A stretch of 64,000 nt of DNA, from NCBI GenBank assembly GCA_963757065.1, contig CAVWQC010000007.1:1034031-1098030 (forward strand), in the 5' to 3' direction. Within the stretch, counting starts at the first letter, position 1. Every line of letters starts with the position of its first letter. Below, piece after piece: positions 53,413-63,179 of this stretch. Origin of the DNA: PNON01 sp963757065. GTDB lineage: Bacteria; Chloroflexota; Anaerolineae; Anaerolineales; Anaerolineaceae. The notes beneath the pieces are model-generated. The model saw nothing but the letters and a program-made list of their open reading frames with translations, was not told the DNA's origin and ran no database searches. Both the position numbers and the translations under genes were made by a program.

Positions 53413-53418
53413 TATAAT
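53413..53418 (+). promoter_or_regulatory. -10 element of the coiled-coil gene, leaderless
   Basis: A perfect TATAAT lies 4 bases upstream of the ATG at 53423, so transcription would begin at the start codon. Confidence 0.45.
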
Positions 53419-53422
53419 CTTC

Positions 53423-54614
53423 ATGTCGAAAAAAATAACAATCACCCCAGAGGATAGTATGGAAATTGAACAATTAACAAAACGTCTTGAATGGCTTGAT
53501 GATGAACGACGTAAAGATAAAAGTACGATTGCAACTTTAGAAAATAAACTGGAGAAACTTGAAGAAAAATTAAACGCTGCCAGGAAGGAAGTCTCCACTC
53601 TTACTGGAAGCTTATCCCAGTTCAATCTGGTCTTTGGAAAAATTGAGCAAATAGAAAAAAGCCTTGCTGAAACAAAAATTGACCTTGGCAAGGTGGGAGA
53701 AGGATTAGAGCGGTCCAGAAAAGAAAGTGAACATGAACAAGAGTTAAAGAGAATTTCGGATATAGATGGAATTACTACGACAATTCAAGAGATACGAAAA
53801 AGTACATTACCGATCACTGAATTAAAAAAAGGTCAAAAAGTTCTCGATACAGATATCAGTTCACTAAAACAACAAATACAGAAACTGGATAATAAGTTCG
53901 TAGATATTCAGGAAATCTATGATGAGTATCAACGTTCTCAGAAAATGTTTGACGACTCTCGAAAAACTGAAAATAAAAGAATCACCGATCTGCAGGGTGA
54001 AATTTCTGCATATAGAAAAAGAAGCGATGAACTTAGGTCCAAGATCGATCTGGCATTAGAAAATATGCGCAATATGGAAGCTCGAATAATTGAGATCACT
54101 GCTTCCGAAGCTGACCGCAGACAATCTCAAGTTGCTTTCATGGAAAAGCAGAATCAACAACAGGTAATTCGAGAAAGAACCCTGAAGGATGGGCTGCAAA
54201 AAATTGAGCAAGTTACGCAAAATAGCTCGTTATACGAAGTTCAGTTCAAAAACCTAGAGGATACTCTGCGAACTATCCGGAAGACCAAAGATCAATTGGA
54301 AGACGCCACTCAAAAAATTGACCGGAGAAGTCAATGAAATCACAGAAATGCACAGATTAAATGAGGATCACTTCAGACAGGAATGGATCACTTTCAAAGC
54401 AGATGACCAGAAACGCTGGGCGAATTACAATCTGATCATGGATGAACAACAGAAAGATAACCAACGACAGGAAGAGAAATTAGATAAGCGTGTGGTACAT
54501 TTGGAAGACCTCAGTCTGGATATGTCTGATACGATCGCAAATATCCACAATGAAACTGAAAAAAGATTGCAAAATCTATTATCGCTTAGCTCACGATTGG
54601 TTGTCTTCATATGA
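53423..54614 (+). CDS. coiled-coil protein, frame interrupted at 54312-54317
   Basis: About 396 residues when joined. It is almost entirely heptad-like and charged (WLDDERRKDKSTIATLENKLEKLEEKL..), with no signal peptide, membrane helix or ATPase head. The first frame ends 54337. The second (LTGEVNEITEMHRLNEDHF..) continues from the A-run at 54312-54317, and removal of one A there gives an uninterrupted coiled coil to 54614. A structural, SMC-like or tethering role is suggested by composition only. It lies between the membrane trio and selB. Confidence 0.7.
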
Positions 54615-54647
54615 ACGTTTACTGGGTAAAGACAGAGAATTGGACTG

Positions 54648-56546
54648 ATGTCAACTCATGTTCTTGGTACAGCCGGTCATGTAGATCATGGCAAATCATC
54701 TCTTGTCACAGCTCTGACCGGAATGAACCCTGATCGGTTAAAAGAAGAACAAGCCCGTGAGATGACCATTGAGCTTGGATTTGCCTGGTTTAGGCTTCCT
54801 ACCGGTGAGGAAGTAGGGATTGTCGATGTTCCAGGTCATCGTGATTTTATTGAGAATATGCTTGCAGGTGTCGGGGGAATTGATGCAGTTTTATTTGTCA
54901 TAGCAGCAGATGAAGGGGTAATGCCTCAAACAAGGGAGCATCTTGCGATTCTTGATCTTCTTCAAATTAATAATGGAATAATCGTTCTTACAAAATGCGA
55001 CTTAATTTCTGACAAGGAATGGTTAACTCTTGTTGAAGAAGACATAAAGAAAACGGTACAGGATACTGTGCTTGCTGAGTCACCAATTATTCGAGTCTCA
55101 TCGAAGACCAGGGCAGGAATTCCGCTGCTATTAGAAGAAATTTCAAAAATCCTTGAGAAATGTCCCCCTAGAATGGATATTCATCAACCAAGGTTACCGA
55201 TTGACAGGGTCTTTTCCATGCCGGGCTTTGGCACCATCGTTACTGGCACCCTAATGGACGGCTCATTTAAAATCGCTGATGAGATTACCATATTACCTGC
55301 TGGAATTAAATCCAGGATCAGGGGATTGCAAAATCACAAAACCAAAGTTGATTTGGTAATTCCCGGGCAACGAACAGCCATTAATATCACTGGAGTAGCA
55401 GTTGAAGATATTAAAAGGGGAGACGTGATCTCCTTTCCTGGTTTGTATCCTCCAACAAAACGCATAGATGTACAATTCACCCTTTTAAAAGATATTAGTG
55501 GACCTTTGAAACACCGCAGTGAAATTAAGTTTTTCCTGGGAACGACAGAGGTCCTTGGAAGTCTTCGTTTATTGGGGATGGAAGAATTGACTCCAGGTAA
55601 TCATGCTTTTCTGCAAATTGAATTATATGAACCAATTGTGGCGAAAAAAGGAGACCGATTTATCCTTCGCCGTCCTTCTCCCGGAGAAACCCTGGGAGGC
55701 GGAACAATTATTGAAGTGACCTCTCCGAAACGCTACAAACGGTTTGCAATAGAAACTTTAGCCCTTTTAGAAAAAAAACTATCCGGTTCTCCTTCTGAGA
55801 AGGTATTATCCATTATTCACACAGAATCCCCTGTTCTGGTCTCTGATGTTCTTAAGAAATCCATGATCGACCCTAATGAAACGATGGACATCATTAGATC
55901 CCTGCAGATGGAAAACCAGATCAAGATGATCAAATCATCAGAAAATATCTCCCAAAGCCATCTAGTCTCGTGGAATTATTTGCAGAGTACGTTACAAGCC
56001 ACCCGGCAGATCCTGGAAAAATTCCATTCCAGTAATCCATTAAAAACTGGAATCTCCCGTGAGGAATTACGCAGTAAACTAAAATTGAATTCCAAAATAT
56101 TCACATTAATTGTCGAAGAGTGGATAAGCGAAGGGGAGTTGAAAAGTAACCTTGTAAATCTATCACTGCCTGGATTTTCAATTAGTATCCTTCCAGAGCA
56201 ACAAAAATTGATACAATCGTTGCAAGCAAAATTTTCTCAAAACCCGGTTTCTCCTCCTTCCGTGAAAGAGTGTAAAGATGAATTAGGAGAAGACCTGTTC
56301 AGGATGCTAATTGAAAGAGGCGATCTCATTCAACTCTCAGAGGATGTCGTCTATTCTTCAGATCAATATGAAAAGTTAAAAAATGAAGTAATTGAGTATT
56401 TACACAAGAATTCAACCATTACAGTTGCTGATTTTCGGGATCAATACCAGACGAGCCGAAAATATGCTCTTGCTTTCCTGGAGTATCTGGATCAGATCAA
56501 TATTACCCGGCGGGAAGGGGATTTCCGGAAGTTGAACAAACACTAA
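54648..56546 (+). CDS. selB: selenocysteine-specific elongation factor SelB
   Basis: A 632-residue translational GTPase. G1 is GTAGHVDHGKSS, then DRLKEEQAREMTIELGFAWF (typical SelB switch I), G3 DVPGHRDFI and G4 TKCD. The EF-Tu-like domains II and III follow (FSMPGFGTIVTGTL, DRFILRRPSPGETLGGG). The C terminus (about 375-632) has the four winged-helix repeats that read SECIS hairpins. SelA, SelD and tRNA-Sec are not in the window. It implies that the genome decodes UGA as selenocysteine, but no Sec gene was found here. Confidence 0.93.
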   Translation: MSTHVLGTAGHVDHGKSSLVTALTGMNPDRLKEEQAREMTIELGFAWFRLPTGEEVGIVDVPGHRDFIENMLAGVGGIDAVLFVIAADEGVMPQTREHLAILDLLQINNGIIVLTKCDLISDKEWLTLVEEDIKKTVQDTVLAESPIIRVSSKTRAGIPLLLEEISKILEKCPPRMDIHQPRLPIDRVFSMPGFGTIVTGTLMDGSFKIADEITILPAGIKSRIRGLQNHKTKVDLVIPGQRTAINITGVAVEDIKRGDVISFPGLYPPTKRIDVQFTLLKDISGPLKHRSEIKFFLGTTEVLGSLRLLGMEELTPGNHAFLQIELYEPIVAKKGDRFILRRPSPGETLGGGTIIEVTSPKRYKRFAIETLALLEKKLSGSPSEKVLSIIHTESPVLVSDVLKKSMIDPNETMDIIRSLQMENQIKMIKSSENISQSHLVSWNYLQSTLQATRQILEKFHSSNPLKTGISREELRSKLKLNSKIFTLIVEEWISEGELKSNLVNLSLPGFSISILPEQQKLIQSLQAKFSQNPVSPPSVKECKDELGEDLFRMLIERGDLIQLSEDVVYSSDQYEKLKNEVIEYLHKNSTITVADFRDQYQTSRKYALAFLEYLDQINITRREGDFRKLNKH

Positions 56547-56547
56547 T

Positions 56548-56664
56548 ATGAACCGCGAAGAGCGTCATCCTCTATCAATTACCCATAATCACATTTACAG
56601 AATCAAGCAAAAGACATTTGTGGATGATTTATTAAATTTAGATTCGTCTTTTTGGATCGCTTAA
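56548..56664 (+). CDS. possible 38-residue small protein
   Basis: ATG at 56548 directly follows the selB stop (1-base gap) and the frame runs to TAA at 56662, abutting the convergent YcaQ gene end. The product starts MNREERHPLSITHN and has no recognisable motif or membrane helix. It may simply be the selB 3' tail; coding support is weak. Confidence 0.2.
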   Translation: MNREERHPLSITHNHIYRIKQKTFVDDLLNLDSSFWIA

Positions 56665-57897
56665 TCAATCCCCATTATGTAATTTCTTTTCAAGGGCGGA
56701 CTTTAGCATAGGATTATTAGAGTATTCCAGATTTATCCCGGGAGTATTGTGCCAGTCTGCGAAATTATGAATGGTTCCCGATAACCCAGCAAGTAGGTCA
56801 TCAGTTACCTTAACATCATCTTCAAGAAAAATTGATTTAATTTCAAGGACTTTGTTTTTTCGATCAGCTTTAACGTCCATTTTCCCAACGATTGAATCAT
56901 TATGCAGGATTGGAAGAAGCCAATATCCAAATTTTCTTTTTGAGGCAGGCAAATAACATTCCAACCGAAAATCAAACCCGAATAGAGTTTTTAATCTTGC
57001 CCGGTCCCATAATAAAGGGTCAAAAGGTGACAAGATTACAGTCCGGTTTGGATTGGCTGATCCGGAAACAATGGATTCATAAAGTTTCAGATTATCCTTA
57101 TGAATGTACCCGGTAGATTCAATTCCTTCTATACTAACAGGCAGGATCTCACCTGACTCTACCAATGAACCAAGGACAGATTCTTGTTTGGATTTAGGTA
57201 ATCGATAATAATCCGGGATCCATTGAGGTAGTGCAATACCCAGCGATTTAATTGTCCTTGCGGTTAATATTTTTTTTGCATCAGCTTCACTATAGACTTC
57301 CGCTGACCCGTTTGGGTAAACCCTTTCCGTGAGATCATATACCCGTTGAAATTGATCCCTTTTCGAAACCATCAATTCGCCGACAAGCAGCAAATGTTCA
57401 AGAGCGATCTTTTCATCCTTCCAATTCCACCAGGTTCCTTTTATTCCATCCTTGCGCTTGAAGTTGGATGATTTTACCGGACCATTCTTACGAATTCCAT
57501 CCAGGATCTCATTTGCAAAATTGATATTTTGACCTAACCATGTATCTGTATCTTCTGCCTTTTTTCGATGAGAAGCAACTTTCCATTGATACAGCGGGTA
57601 ATCCTTTATTGGAATATAGCAGGCTGCATGTGCCCAATATTCAAATAAGTGTTTTTCAGCTAACAATTCATCCAGCCAATTTAAGGGGTAACTGCCCAAT
57701 CGGCTCCAAAGGACAATATACTGACTGCGCGCTACGATATTGATCGTGTCGATTTGCAGGACACCCATTCTAATAATTTCTTCCAGTAAATTGACTTTCG
57801 TTACTGTTTCAGCCAACGGGGTGCCGAGTCCAAGACTATGAATTTGTAGCCTTCGAGCTTGTTGTAGAGTTAAAACCAACAGTGATGGATTATTCAT
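56665..57897 (-). CDS. YcaQ/AlkX-family DNA glycosylase (interstrand-crosslink repair)
   Basis: A 410-residue HTH_42 protein. The catalytic QxD motif is in VLQIDTINIVARSQY. Other family segments are RLGSYPLNWLDELL, FEYWAHAACYIP, ILSPFDPLLWDRARLKTLFGFDFRLECYLP (split here: SPFDPLLWDR then FDFRLE) and KMDVKADRKN. The family unhooks alkylation-type DNA crosslinks. Its ATG overlaps the M28 peptidase stop as ATGA, making it the last gene of a coupled methyltransferase-peptidase-glycosylase operon. Confidence 0.88.
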   Translation of the reverse strand: MNNPSLLVLTLQQARRLQIHSLGLGTPLAETVTKVNLLEEIIRMGVLQIDTINIVARSQYIVLWSRLGSYPLNWLDELLAEKHLFEYWAHAACYIPIKDYPLYQWKVASHRKKAEDTDTWLGQNINFANEILDGIRKNGPVKSSNFKRKDGIKGTWWNWKDEKIALEHLLLVGELMVSKRDQFQRVYDLTERVYPNGSAEVYSEADAKKILTARTIKSLGIALPQWIPDYYRLPKSKQESVLGSLVESGEILPVSIEGIESTGYIHKDNLKLYESIVSGSANPNRTVILSPFDPLLWDRARLKTLFGFDFRLECYLPASKRKFGYWLLPILHNDSIVGKMDVKADRKNKVLEIKSIFLEDDVKVTDDLLAGLSGTIHNFADWHNTPGINLEYSNNPMLKSALEKKLHNGD

Positions 57898-59067
57898 GAA
57901 TTAATAAAATGTTCGATAGTCTTTGAGGTGACTTGATAAGCCTGCGAAAATATCTCAAAATTCAAATTCTCTGGAGTATCTTTAGAAGTATGGTATTCAG
58001 GAGGAGTATCTCCATTCCATACAGCTTCCAGGCTGGTTACCTGGAATCCGCTTCGATAAAAAGGAAGATAATCACCGCAGCGATGAAAATGAGAAATCTT
58101 TACGAGTGTGTGATCGATTTCTTTGATAATGTGATTCAATGACTTGGAGGTGTAATCTGGCACCAATCTACCATAACGGATAACTAAACCCAACTTGTTC
58201 CCACCAGCAACCGAATCCAGATTTAGAACCACGGGTTTATCAGTCCAATCAGTGTGTTTCTTAACGAAAGCAGCTGCACCACATAATCCTTGTTCTTCAG
58301 CACTGGTGAATAGAAATGCAATCGGGTAATTATTTACCTTCTTCTGTTTTGATAATGTCTCTGCGATGAGCAACCCGACCGCCACTCCAGATGCGTTATC
58401 ATTTGCGCCCGGTGAATACTCCTGGTGCCAAAAGAAGGTAATCCATAATTGATACAAGGTCGTTATCAATGCGATTGTAATTGAAAATATATTCAAGCCA
58501 GCAACAATCGCCGGAGTCATTGTTATTTTTACAATAACCGCGAGACATTGCAATGCAATAATAAAAGTTATGATGAACAAAGTTCGCTGACAGTAACTTA
58601 TTATTTTTCCCCAGATTCCCGATAAAAATGGAATGGTTTGAGCAGTATCCATGTGTGCTACCACCAGCATCTTTGCATCACTTAGTGGGGCATTTCTTGG
58701 TGTTGCAATAACATTCTCAGTTGTAAACTTTCGTGGAAAAAGCTTTAATACCCTCAAGCATTAATACAGGCAGGATCGAGAATATTAATGGCAAGAGAAA
58801 ACCAAATAGTGGGGTTGATCGAATTAAAATAAGAGCAAGGATGATCAAGACAGATTCTATTAATTGTGCATTATATAAGCGAGGAATTATTGGAAAACTG
58901 AATGACTCTTTTTGGATATCATAGCCGGAATTTGATAAATTATTAGAAATATATTCCTTTAATTTCCCTTCTGATTCACTTCCTGCAGGTCGGGATTTTG
59001 CCAGGGAGAGAATATCCAGGAGGATTGATTGTAAACGATCCGATACGCCAGGTAGGATTGTTTTCAT
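57894..59067 (-). CDS. membrane-embedded M28 metallopeptidase, frame interrupted at 58737-58741
   Basis: About 390 residues when joined. The zinc ligands of M28 aminopeptidases are visible: His in LVVAHMDTA, Asp in SPGANDNASGVAVG, the catalytic Glu pair in FTSAEEQGLCG, Asp in LNLDSVAGG and a late His region. Unusually, two helices lie before the His motif (SVLIILALILIRS, LLPLIFSILPVLML) and three more between the His and Asp motifs. Deleting one A from the plus-strand run 58737-58741 joins LEGIKAF to PRKFTTENVIATPRN. The ATG at 59067 overlaps the upstream stop. Confidence 0.83.
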
Positions 59068-59880
59068 TTGATCGTTGCCAGGATATAGCGGTCATAATCA
59101 TATTTATAAAGTAAAGGGTCGATATGCAGCTTTACTATTGGTGATATACCTAGTTTTTCGCACATCATCAATTGGGCATCATGTTCTTCTTTTCCCTGGT
59201 TGACGATCATCAAAACTCCTCCCGGTTTTATACTATTCCATGCATTTTGCAATAACCGTTCAGGATGGTGTAACCGGGAAGGTAATCCCCATTCCAATGT
59301 ATCTTTCTCGAATACAAATGGAAAGAACAATGTGATTACATCGAAATGGGATGGGATAGGATTGAAATCTTTTGGAATGAACTGAATACCAGGTATCTCA
59401 CCAATGTGGGTAAGGGCGTGATCAAACCGGGAGTGAAAATCAGAATAGATCCTGAAAGCATCCACTTCATAGCCTTCTAGAGATACATCACGTGGCTTGC
59501 TACTTTGGTACCAGGTAAAAAATGACCACAAGGCTTGAACATAAAACCAATGTGATGTTCCAATATCGGCACAAATGATGCGGTCAGGCAAATCCTTTTT
59601 TAATAATGCAAATGCTTCTTCCAGCATATGGATATAAAAAATATTTTCGTAATAATTATCAGCAGCACCATCTCGTTTTAATTTTTCCAGGTGATAATCA
59701 TTCAGGTATCGCTGTTCATCCTGACGGGCTTGCGTTCGCTCAGGCTCTTCCAGAAATGCGTAATTATCGAAGTCATGACTTCTTTTCCACACGGATTGGA
59801 CCTCTTCTCCAACGAAAAAGTTGGCGAAGAGGGTAATCCATCCTGTTCCTGAATTCAAGAAAAAAACTGATCAACTTCAT
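59064..59880 (-). CDS. SAM-dependent methyltransferase-like protein, start uncertain
   Basis: About 265-270 residues. A Rossmann-like core starts with ICADIGTSHWFYVQALW, then DVSLEGYEVDAFRIYSDF, FDVITLFFPFVFE and KPGGVLMIVNQG, matching methyltransferase motifs I, II, IV and V, although motif I is not the usual GxGxG. In the main frame the only starts are a TTG at 59858 or later codons. An ATG at 59880 (MKLISFF) would join it if the run at 59860-59866 had one more base, so a further homopolymer error is suspected. The substrate is unknown. It overlaps the M28 gene by 4 bases. Confidence 0.65.
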
Positions 59881-59918
59881 TTTCAATAGTAATAATTCTT
59901 TAGGGTGATTGATAATTT

Positions 59919-60473
59919 CTATAATTTAGGTAATACTATGGATTGCTGGCTCTGGTACTTCCCTTTTTTATCTGCATATGAGATCTCACAGACCTCATCA
60001 CCTTCCAGGAATAATACTTGTGCAATCCCTTCATTGGAGTAGATCTTGGCCGGAAGAGGTGTTGTATTTGAGATCTCCAGCGTTACATACCCTTCCCATT
60101 CAGGCTCAAATGGAGTCACATTTACAATGATTCCACAGCGGGCATAGGTGCTTTTACCCAGACAAATTGTAAGCACTCCTCGAGGTATCTTAAAATATTC
60201 CACCGTCCGTGCGAGCGCAAATGAATTGGGGGGAATGATACAAACGTCCCCTTTATAATCAACCATTGAGCGGACGTCGAAATCTTTTGGATCAACAGTA
60301 GCTGAATAGACATTCGTGAAGATCTTATACTCATCTGTTACCCGTATGTCATATCCATACGAAGATACTCCATAAGAGATCACTCCAGGTCTGCGTTCAC
60401 CCTCAGCGAAGGGAACGATCATTTGGTGTTCCAACGACATCTTCCGAATCCAGTGGTCTGGTTTTAATCCCAT
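59919..60473 (-). CDS. dcd: dCTP deaminase
   Basis: A 184-residue dUTPase-fold deaminase that forms dUTP from dCTP (or dUMP in bifunctional forms). Motifs: SSYGYDIRVTDEY, PPNSFALARTVEYFKIPR, the phosphate-binding GKSTYARCGIIVN and EPEWEGYVTLEISN with the catalytic Glu. Start 60473 has GGAGAAAAG upstream; reading further upstream would enter the M23 gene. It lies 10 bases after M23 on the same strand. Confidence 0.93.
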   Translation of the reverse strand: MGLKPDHWIRKMSLEHQMIVPFAEGERRPGVISYGVSSYGYDIRVTDEYKIFTNVYSATVDPKDFDVRSMVDYKGDVCIIPPNSFALARTVEYFKIPRGVLTICLGKSTYARCGIIVNVTPFEPEWEGYVTLEISNTTPLPAKIYSNEGIAQVLFLEGDEVCEISYADKKGKYQSQQSIVLPKL

Positions 60474-60483
60474 CTTTTCTCCT

Positions 60484-61504
60484 TTAGTATTTGGTGCGAT
60501 AAGTGATCCTTGTGACCTCACCGGGATAAATTTCGAATTGTACGGGTTGCTGCTTTCCGTTTGGTGAGAATATCAGCTCATATTTACCGGGAGGTAAATT
60601 TCCAACCATGAAGACTTCCTGGAAATTATCATCAGGATTTAGGGAGGCATCTGCGTACGGAACCGGGTGCTTTTTGGGCAATCCGGGATTATCCAGAGAA
60701 ACCAATAGTAGGTCCGGATAGCGACGCACCTCTTTCTTTTCATTAAAAATCTGGCCAACCAGAGCGCCATTTCCGTTATTTATATTTAGCCATAATTCAG
60801 GGTTGCGGGTATGGGCGTAATCATTGATCTCTTCGCGTACTTCGAAGTGCAGATGTGCACCCAGAGCTTTACCGCTAAGTCCTACTTTTCCAATAATCTC
60901 CCCGGTGGTGACTTTTTCTCCAGTGCTTACCAATACTTTGGATAAATGTCCGTATAAAGTATATATGGGGACATCGTATCCCTGAACATCATGTTGGATG
61001 ACTACCAGATTGCCATAAAAATTTACGCCCCAACCAAATTGCTGATTTGAATCATTTCCGGCGAAAGCAACAATTCCATCCCCGGCAGCGAGAACAGGTG
61101 TGCCTGCTGCATTGATAAATTCCACCCCATGATGAGGTTCTCTTTTCCCATTCTGGGTACTCCCATAAGCGTAGGATGGTTCGACCTGTTGGTTAAAACC
61201 TATCCCAATGGGTATCTCGAATACAAAGTGACCGGGAAGGATACAAATTACATCACCACAGGGGTAGGGCGTATTTTGAATGGTCGGAATAGTCGTCGGC
61301 AGAAAATCAGTTGGATTTGTAACTTGAATAGTTTCAGTACTCTCCTGGAGTCGTCAAATTGCCTTGTATCCCATTTGCTGCTTCCAAAGTGGTGTCTTGT
61401 GGAAGCAGTGTTGAAGTAACCTGGTTTGAGCAGGCAGAAAATGAGATTGCGAATAAGAACAACCAGGTTATGTTTGTTCTGGATCTTTGATAGAAAGACA
61501 GCAT
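60484..61504 (-). CDS. M23-family peptidase lipoprotein, frame interrupted at 61337-61356
   Basis: About 340 residues when joined. The N terminus in one frame is a lipoprotein signal (TWLFLFAISFSACSNQ). The other frame carries the LytM/M23 domain: REPHHGVEFINAAGTPV with the first zinc His (and Glu where Asp is usual), GYDVPIYTLYGHLS, and GAHLHFEVRE with the HLH motif. A C-terminal beta domain follows. The ATG at 61504 shares a base with the FTCD stop (TAATG), supporting this start. It likely cleaves or binds peptidoglycan-type peptides outside the membrane. Confidence 0.85.
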
Positions 61505-63044
61505 TAGATGATGATTCCTCCCCGTAGTTCCATCACCTGTTTGATCTGATCTTCCAACCCTGAAAGGGTAGCTTTCAAACCAACCAACTTATTCAGAAGT
61601 GGTTGTTTTTGGTCGGTTTGTTCGACAGTTTTTAGGTTGATCTGAACATTCATACTGGCACCATTAAACGCTGCCCGGGCAAGTGAAAATGCTGATCCTG
61701 CATCTGAGAGTGCGTTTATGTTCCCGTTATTGGCAGCATCAATTGCCAATCGCATCACATCAAGTGATTTTTCACAAACGTTCAATGGGATCCTTGCCGC
61801 ATTCAATGTGGCTTTTAATACTTCAGCATCCCGTTTTTGAATGTTTTCCTCTGAATCTTTCGGCAAGTCGCATGGCAATTAGCAGTTCATCAAAGGAATT
61901 CGCATCTTCTTTGACTGCACTTTTCAGCTCCTCTTGAAGGATACTTGCCTGATTGACAATTTCCCACATTTTGGATTCGACATCCGCATATTTTTTCTTT
62001 CCAATTGTTAGGCGCGCAACCATACAAACCAGGGCAGCTGCCATGGCTCCACTGTAAGCAGAGGCTGATCCACCACCAGGTGTCGGTGTCGCTGATGCTA
62101 ATTCATCTACAAAATCCGTTTTAATCCCTTCTGAACTTTGTTCCTGCATGGCTGTATATAACCTGGTCTCAAGGATCTGCTCTCCTTTGAATCCATCCAA
62201 TTGTAGATACCAGACTGCTGAATCGATGAGTGATTCCTGGGGTGTGAGCCCAACCAGTTCGCTATGGTGAATAGCGACTCCGTAACGTCTGTGCTTCCCG
62301 GCGAATACTCTCAACCACCCTGAAGATGGGAGTTTGGTGGAAATTGGTCATGTTCATCGAAACCTGAGCCCTGCCATCCACCAGCAATCCAAGCGCTTTG
62401 ATATATCGGAAGCCGCCTGATGAATTTCGCATGGCCTTGGCAATTTTCTGGGCGATACTAATGTCATCGGTGGATAAATAGACGTTATAAGCGATCAAAG
62501 GTGACCGCGCACCGATCACTGTGGCACCCGCTGAACCCAGTTTGGAAGGACCAAAATCAGGTTTTCTACCTGGATCGGTTAATATTTCAGTTTTCAATCC
62601 TTCATACTGCCCGTGACGAATGTTTTCAAGGTTGTGCCGGTCCGGTTGGGTAGCTGCTTCTTCGTATAGATAAACGGGTATTCCCAGCTGATCGGCTACT
62701 CGCTGTCCGAGGCGTTTTGCAATTTCCACACATTCCACCATGGTGATATCTTTTATTGGAACGAAAGGAACCACATCTGTTGCACCAATGCGGGGATGTT
62801 CGCCGGTATGCTGATTAAGATCGATCAGTTTTGCTGCTTTAGCTATGGATTGAAATGCAGCTTCTTCTGCAGCTTGAGGAGTGCCAACAAATGTAACCAC
62901 AGTACGGTTGTGATCCAGGTCTGAGTGGTGATCCAGAACATGCACTCCAGGCACATTTTCAATGGAATTAATGATCTCCTGTACGATTTCAGGTCGGCGA
63001 GCTTCAGAAAAATTAGGAATGCATTCCACCAGGGGATTGGCCAT
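61504..63044 (-). CDS. formiminotransferase-cyclodeaminase, two frameshifts
   Basis: About 513 residues when joined: a bifunctional FTCD that transfers a formimino group from formimino-glutamate or -glycine to THF and then deaminates it. The transferase part has VECIPNFSEARR, the HSDLDHNRTVVTF motif and HPRIGATDVVPFVP. The cyclodeaminase part has TPTPGGGSASAYSG and ARLTIGKKKY. The frame is lost at about 62285-62292 (between RREAQ and RYGVAIHHSE) and again at about 61863-61868 (between IAMR and LPKDSEEN). Start 63044 has GAGGTGA upstream. Confidence 0.88.
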
Positions 63045-63179
63045 TGTCACCTCAAGATTGGATAAGATAAGGTAATTATCATTTGGAGGGGGGGAAGTGT
63101 CAAGTAAACAGATTTGTGCAGCTTCGACCATGGACTTGGTTTGGGGATACCTTGATGCTAAAATAGGGATGGAGAAACT

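Noticed and set aside
61860..61872. Shared CGGCAAG at two frameshift sites (here and 23998-24004) as a modification-linked sequencing error motif
   Set aside because: The same 7-mer occurs in frame elsewhere (for example near 23671 and 25144), so two coincidences are not enough.
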